A stretch of DNA of 64,000 bases from Cecembia calidifontis (lineage in GTDB: Bacteria > Bacteroidota > Bacteroidia > Cytophagales > Cyclobacteriaceae), in assembly GCF_004216715.1 (NCBI RefSeq), contig NZ_SGXG01000001.1:1612001-1676000 (forward strand), given 5' to 3'. Position 1 is the stretch's first letter, and every line of letters starts with the position of its first letter. A program made the position numbers and the translations under genes. Positions 60,594 through 64,000 of this stretch are shown in pieces. Below the pieces are notes generated by a model, which did no database searches, was not told the DNA's origin, and was given only the letters and a program-made list of their open reading frames with translations.

Positions 60594-63572
60594 ATGCGGA
60601 TCAAACTTTGGGCGATTTTGTTGGCAGCTGTGGTCATTTTTCAGGCTGATGCTGTATTGGGTTGGGAAAAGGCCAATGAAGACAGGAAGCGTGAAGACCG
60701 GGATCCTTTATCTGTCAAAGACCAACGCGGACAGCAGGACTGGGTGGACAGTATTTTTAGCGCCAGTAGCTTTGAAGAGAGGCTGGGGCAGCTATTTATG
60801 GTGGCGGCTTATTCCAACAAAGATGTCAGGCACAGGGATGAAATTGCCCGTTTGATACAGGAACAACACCTGGGCGGATTGATTTTTTTTCAGGGAGGTC
60901 CGGTCAGGCAGGCAAATTTGACCAATTATTACCAGTCGATTTCCAAAATACCCCTTTTCATTGCCATGGACGCAGAGTGGGGAGTGAATATGCGCTTGGA
61001 TTCTGTGATTACCTTTCCAAGGGCGATGACTTTGGGGGCGCTTCATAGAGAAGACCTGATATATGATATGGGCAAAGAAATAGCTAGGCAGTTTAAAGAG
61101 CTGGGCATGCATATCAACTTTGCTCCAGTGGTGGATGTCAATTCCAATCCCAATAATCCGGTAATCGGTTTTAGGGCATTCGGTGAAGAAAAAAGATTGG
61201 TGGCAAAGAAATCACTTGCCTACATGAAAGGCCTTCAGGATCATGGTGTCATTGCCAATGCCAAGCATTTTCCTGGACATGGAGATACCGAAACTGACTC
61301 GCATTATGCCCTTCCTGTCATCAAGCATTCAGAAAACAGGATCAAGGATATAGACCTGTATCCTTATAGGGAACTGATTGATCAGGACCTGATGAGTGTG
61401 ATGGTGGCCCACCTGCATATTCCGAGTATGGATTCCGAGCGAAACAAAGCCAGCACGCTTTCCAAATACATCGTTTCCGATCTGCTCAAAACCCAAATGA
61501 ACTTCAATGGCCTGGTGTTTACCGATGCCTTGAATATGAAAGGGGTCGCCAATTATTACAAACCAGGGGAAGTGGACCTGATGGCCCTGTTAGCGGGAAA
61601 TGATATACTGTTATATTCCCAGGATGTGCCAAGGGCCAAGGCCATGATCATGCAGGCAATCGAGGAAGGGAAAATCAGCAGACAAGAAGTGGATGAGCGC
61701 ATCAGGAAAGTACTAAAGGCAAAATATTGGGCAGGCTTGCATAAAAAGAAAAAAATAGAAACCGCCCGCTTGGTGGATAGGCTTAACAGTCCCGAAGCCA
61801 GGTTGTTGGTAGAAAACCTTTATGCAGAGGCTATTACGGTCACTTCCAATAAGAACAATGTCCTGCCTCTCAAGCACCTGGATTTAAAAAGCTTTGCCTC
61901 CCTGACCATTGGAGGAGAAGGGAAGCTTTTCCAGGAAAAATTGTCCAAGTACGCCAAGTTTGATCATTTTGAAATCCCAAAGAATGCAGATGCAGTCTCC
62001 CAGGCCAATTTGGAAAAGAAATTGGCAGGCCACAATACCATAGTGGTTGGAATCATGGGGGTAACCAACAACCCATCCAGGGGATTTGGTATCAATGGCA
62101 CTGACATTAATTTTATAAGGAAATTGAGCCAGAGTAAAACTGTCATCACTGTACTGTTTGGTAATGCTTACGGGGCCAAGAATATGACAGATTTCCCAAA
62201 TCATATCATGGCCTTTGAAAACAATGAATTCACCCAAAGCCTGGTGCCTGAAATCATTTTTGGGGCAAGGGATGCTTACGGAATGCTGCCGGTATCAGTC
62301 AGTGAGGACCTGAGAATAGGCACAGGAGGCTATTTGGAAGGCCTGGGAAGATTGGCCTATTCGATTCCTGAAAGCCAGGGTTTAGATAGCAGGAAATTGT
62401 CTGAAATTGACAAGATCATGGAGATAAGCATTTCCAAAAGGGCTTTTCCGGGGGGGGTGGTTTTGATTGCCAAGGATGGTAAGGTTGTTTTTGAGAAAGC
62501 TTATGGGCATCTGGATTACAATAAGACCAAGCCTGTAAGCACCCAAACCGTTTACGACCTGGCATCCATCACCAAAGTAATGGCCACCACACAAGCCGTC
62601 ATGTTTTTGGTAAGCAGGAAATTGATTGATGTGGATAAACCTATCGGTCACTATCTGCCCGAGTTAAGGAGAACCAACAAAGGAGATCTTATTTTGAAAG
62701 ATATTCTGGCCCATGAGGCGGGGCTCGTGGCTTTTATTCCACATTATGCCAAAACAGTGGAGGCAGGAAGTTGGAAAAAGGAGTATTATCGTGATAGACC
62801 TGAACCTGGATTTACACTGCCTGTTTCCAATGACATGTATGGGCTCAATTCCCTGAAGGATAGCCTTTGGACCTGGACAGTAAAATCAGAACTCCGGAAA
62901 TTGGAGCCCGGAAGAAGAAAACATGGCTATGTTTATTCTGACCTCACCATGTATCTTTTGCAGGAGCTGGTTGAAAAGGTCACCAATCAGCCATTGGATG
63001 AGTTTGTTAGCCAAAACTTTTACGAGCCCTTGGGGCTGCATACCCTGACTTTCAATCCTGCTTTGAAAATGCCATTGGATAGGATCGCACCCACGGAAGA
63101 CGATATTACTTTCCGCAAAAGGACAGTTCATGGATATGTTCACGACCAAGGGGCGGCAATGTATGGAGGCGTGGCAGGGCATGCCGGGCTGTTTGGCACT
63201 GCCAATGATTTGGCGGTGATGATGCAACTGATGCTCAATGGAGGAAAATATGCTGATGTGGAAATTCTTGATCATGATACCATAAAGGATTTTACCAAAA
63301 GGCAGTCTCATCAAAGCCGCAGGGGCTGGGGCTGGGATAAGCCAGAACCAGAACGTGGAAAAGGAGGTAGCGCCGGGGCATTGGCGCCTAAAAGCACTTT
63401 TGGGCATACCGGGTTTACAGGAACCTGTGTCTGGGCAGATCCTGAAAATAACCTGATTTACGTGTTCTTATCCAATAGGGTCCATCCCGATGCCAATAAC
63501 AATACCCTCTTGAAAGATGGTGTCAGGACTCAGATTCATGATATCATTTATCAGGCAATGAGGAAAGGCTGA
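60594..63572 (+). CDS. GH3 beta-N-acetylhexosaminidase fused to a serine beta-lactamase-like domain (992 aa)
   Basis: A signal peptide (to about residue 23) precedes a GH3 domain with the NagZ signature KHFPGHGDTETDSH (His/Asp dyad, 224-237) and the nucleophile Asp311 in VFTDALNMKGV. After a linker, a class C-type penicillin-binding/beta-lactamase domain follows with SxxK at Ser658-Ile-Thr-Lys661, YSD (Tyr-x-N position) near 779 and the HTG box GHTGFTGTC near 940. The first domain would trim N-acetylglucosamine from muropeptides, the second hydrolyse peptides or esters. It is a periplasmic recycling enzyme. bshA follows. Confidence 0.93.
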   Translation: MRIKLWAILLAAVVIFQADAVLGWEKANEDRKREDRDPLSVKDQRGQQDWVDSIFSASSFEERLGQLFMVAAYSNKDVRHRDEIARLIQEQHLGGLIFFQGGPVRQANLTNYYQSISKIPLFIAMDAEWGVNMRLDSVITFPRAMTLGALHREDLIYDMGKEIARQFKELGMHINFAPVVDVNSNPNNPVIGFRAFGEEKRLVAKKSLAYMKGLQDHGVIANAKHFPGHGDTETDSHYALPVIKHSENRIKDIDLYPYRELIDQDLMSVMVAHLHIPSMDSERNKASTLSKYIVSDLLKTQMNFNGLVFTDALNMKGVANYYKPGEVDLMALLAGNDILLYSQDVPRAKAMIMQAIEEGKISRQEVDERIRKVLKAKYWAGLHKKKKIETARLVDRLNSPEARLLVENLYAEAITVTSNKNNVLPLKHLDLKSFASLTIGGEGKLFQEKLSKYAKFDHFEIPKNADAVSQANLEKKLAGHNTIVVGIMGVTNNPSRGFGINGTDINFIRKLSQSKTVITVLFGNAYGAKNMTDFPNHIMAFENNEFTQSLVPEIIFGARDAYGMLPVSVSEDLRIGTGGYLEGLGRLAYSIPESQGLDSRKLSEIDKIMEISISKRAFPGGVVLIAKDGKVVFEKAYGHLDYNKTKPVSTQTVYDLASITKVMATTQAVMFLVSRKLIDVDKPIGHYLPELRRTNKGDLILKDILAHEAGLVAFIPHYAKTVEAGSWKKEYYRDRPEPGFTLPVSNDMYGLNSLKDSLWTWTVKSELRKLEPGRRKHGYVYSDLTMYLLQELVEKVTNQPLDEFVSQNFYEPLGLHTLTFNPALKMPLDRIAPTEDDITFRKRTVHGYVHDQGAAMYGGVAGHAGLFGTANDLAVMMQLMLNGGKYADVEILDHDTIKDFTKRQSHQSRRGWGWDKPEPERGKGGSAGALAPKSTFGHTGFTGTCVWADPENNLIYVFLSNRVHPDANNNTLLKDGVRTQIHDIIYQAMRKG

Positions 63573-63584
63573 GGAAGTATAGAT

Positions 63585-63623
63585 GAAATTGGCAGAAAAT
63601 TTGAACAATTTTCTGCCAATTTC
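63585..63623. terminator. 17-bp-stem hairpin after the GH3 fusion gene
   Basis: GAAATTGGCAGAAAATT and its exact complement flank the 5-nt loop TGAAC. It begins 13 bp after the stop at 63572. No T tract follows on the plus strand, so termination may be partial or the hairpin may protect the 3' end. Confidence 0.65.
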
Positions 63624-63667
63624 ATGTTAATACAAAATTACAAAAGGCAAAACCAGAAAGGTAAAAT

Positions 63668-64000
63668 ATGAAAATAGGCATAGTCTGCTATCCAACCTTC
63701 GGAGGAAGTGGTGTAGTAGCGACAGAGCTGGGTAAAGCACTGGCAAAAAAAGGGCATCAGGTTCATTTTATTACATACAGGCAACCTACCCGTTTGGATT
63801 TTTTCAGTGAAAACCTCTACTATCATGAAGTGGATATCAAGAGCTATCCCCTTTTTGAATTTGCACCCTATGAGTTGGCTTTGGCCAGTAAGATGGTGAA
63901 TGTGGTGAAATATGAAGGGCTTGATCTCTTACATGTACATTATGCCATCCCTCATGCTTCTGCGGCTTACATGGCCAAGCAGATTTTGAAAGAAGATGGG
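63668..64000 (+). CDS. bshA: N-acetyl-alpha-D-glucosaminyl L-malate synthase BshA, partial
   Basis: The first 111 residues are present; the rest is cut by the window edge. The N-terminal glycosyltransferase fold begins KIGIVCYPTFGGSGVVATEL, followed by FITYRQPTRLDFF and LLHVHYAIPHASAAYMAKQI, typical of BshA. It joins UDP-N-acetylglucosamine and L-malate in the first step of bacillithiol synthesis, the low-molecular-weight thiol of many Bacteroidota. It starts 95 bp after the GH3 fusion gene, beyond the hairpin at 63585. Confidence 0.92.
   Translation, partial: MKIGIVCYPTFGGSGVVATELGKALAKKGHQVHFITYRQPTRLDFFSENLYYHEVDIKSYPLFEFAPYELALASKMVNVVKYEGLDLLHVHYAIPHASAAYMAKQILKEDG

Overview
The window reads as chromosomal DNA of a Bacteroidota bacterium, most likely Cytophagales and close to Cyclobacteriaceae. 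Promoters match the Bacteroidota pattern TAnnTTTG (before era, asd, rlmN, the hydroxyproline genes and a small lipoprotein). Many genes encode lipoproteins or small outer-membrane barrels, there is a TonB-plug protein with macroglobulin-like domains, and bshA (bacillithiol synthesis) lies at the right edge. No rRNA, CRISPR array, prophage or SusC/SusD locus is visible. The only RNA gene seen is an initiator tRNA.

Layout. 1-8.6 kb: tandem outer-membrane paralogues, an IS30 element, a small Cys-rich peptide gene with a beta-propeller lipoprotein, a RAYT (Y1/HUH) gene between two near-identical palindromes, and a DUF885 peptidase. 8.7-15.7 kb: a complete trans-4-hydroxy-L-proline catabolic set (AraC regulator, DapA-family deaminase, ketoglutarate-semialdehyde dehydrogenase, epimerase, FAD oxidase) with a VapBC toxin-antitoxin pair between the dehydrogenase and the epimerase. 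15.7-27 kb: an AAA/DUF234 ATPase, a CBS/HEPN-like protein, sterol desaturase, DEAD helicase, agmatine-deiminase-family enzyme, tRNA-fMet, era-der, SprT-like protein, DksA-like protein and scpB. 27-38 kb: a giant lamin-tail surface protein, asd, a methyltransferase, M1 peptidase with a phosphodiesterase, and an MFS transporter with a trehalase. 38-44.7 kb: an IS4 element, phosphatases and a Tat-exported TIM-barrel protein. 44.9-51.8 kb: an accessory island with a second peptide/propeller locus, broken up by IS256, IS4 and IS1595 elements. 51.8-64 kb: rlmN, the TonB-plug protein, two rhomboids with mutL, a GH3/beta-lactamase fusion and bshA.

The most notable system is the pair of loci at 2.7-4.0 kb and 44.9-49.1 kb. 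Each encodes a secreted peptide of about 65 residues with four cysteines outside the signal, then an intrinsic terminator, then one or more surface lipoproteins (6-bladed-propeller type, DUF4221-like, and a CxxC thioredoxin-like protein in locus 2). In the second locus an IS256 element sits exactly between the peptide stop codon and the terminator. Removing it together with one copy of its 8-bp target duplication restores the architecture of the first locus.

The insertion sequences share a trait: four of the five, from three families, carry a strong hairpin between the transposase-proximal terminal repeat and the transposase start. Target duplications could be read for IS256 (8 bp), IS1595 (8-10 bp) and the two IS4 elements (10 bp and 9 bp), which gives exact element boundaries.
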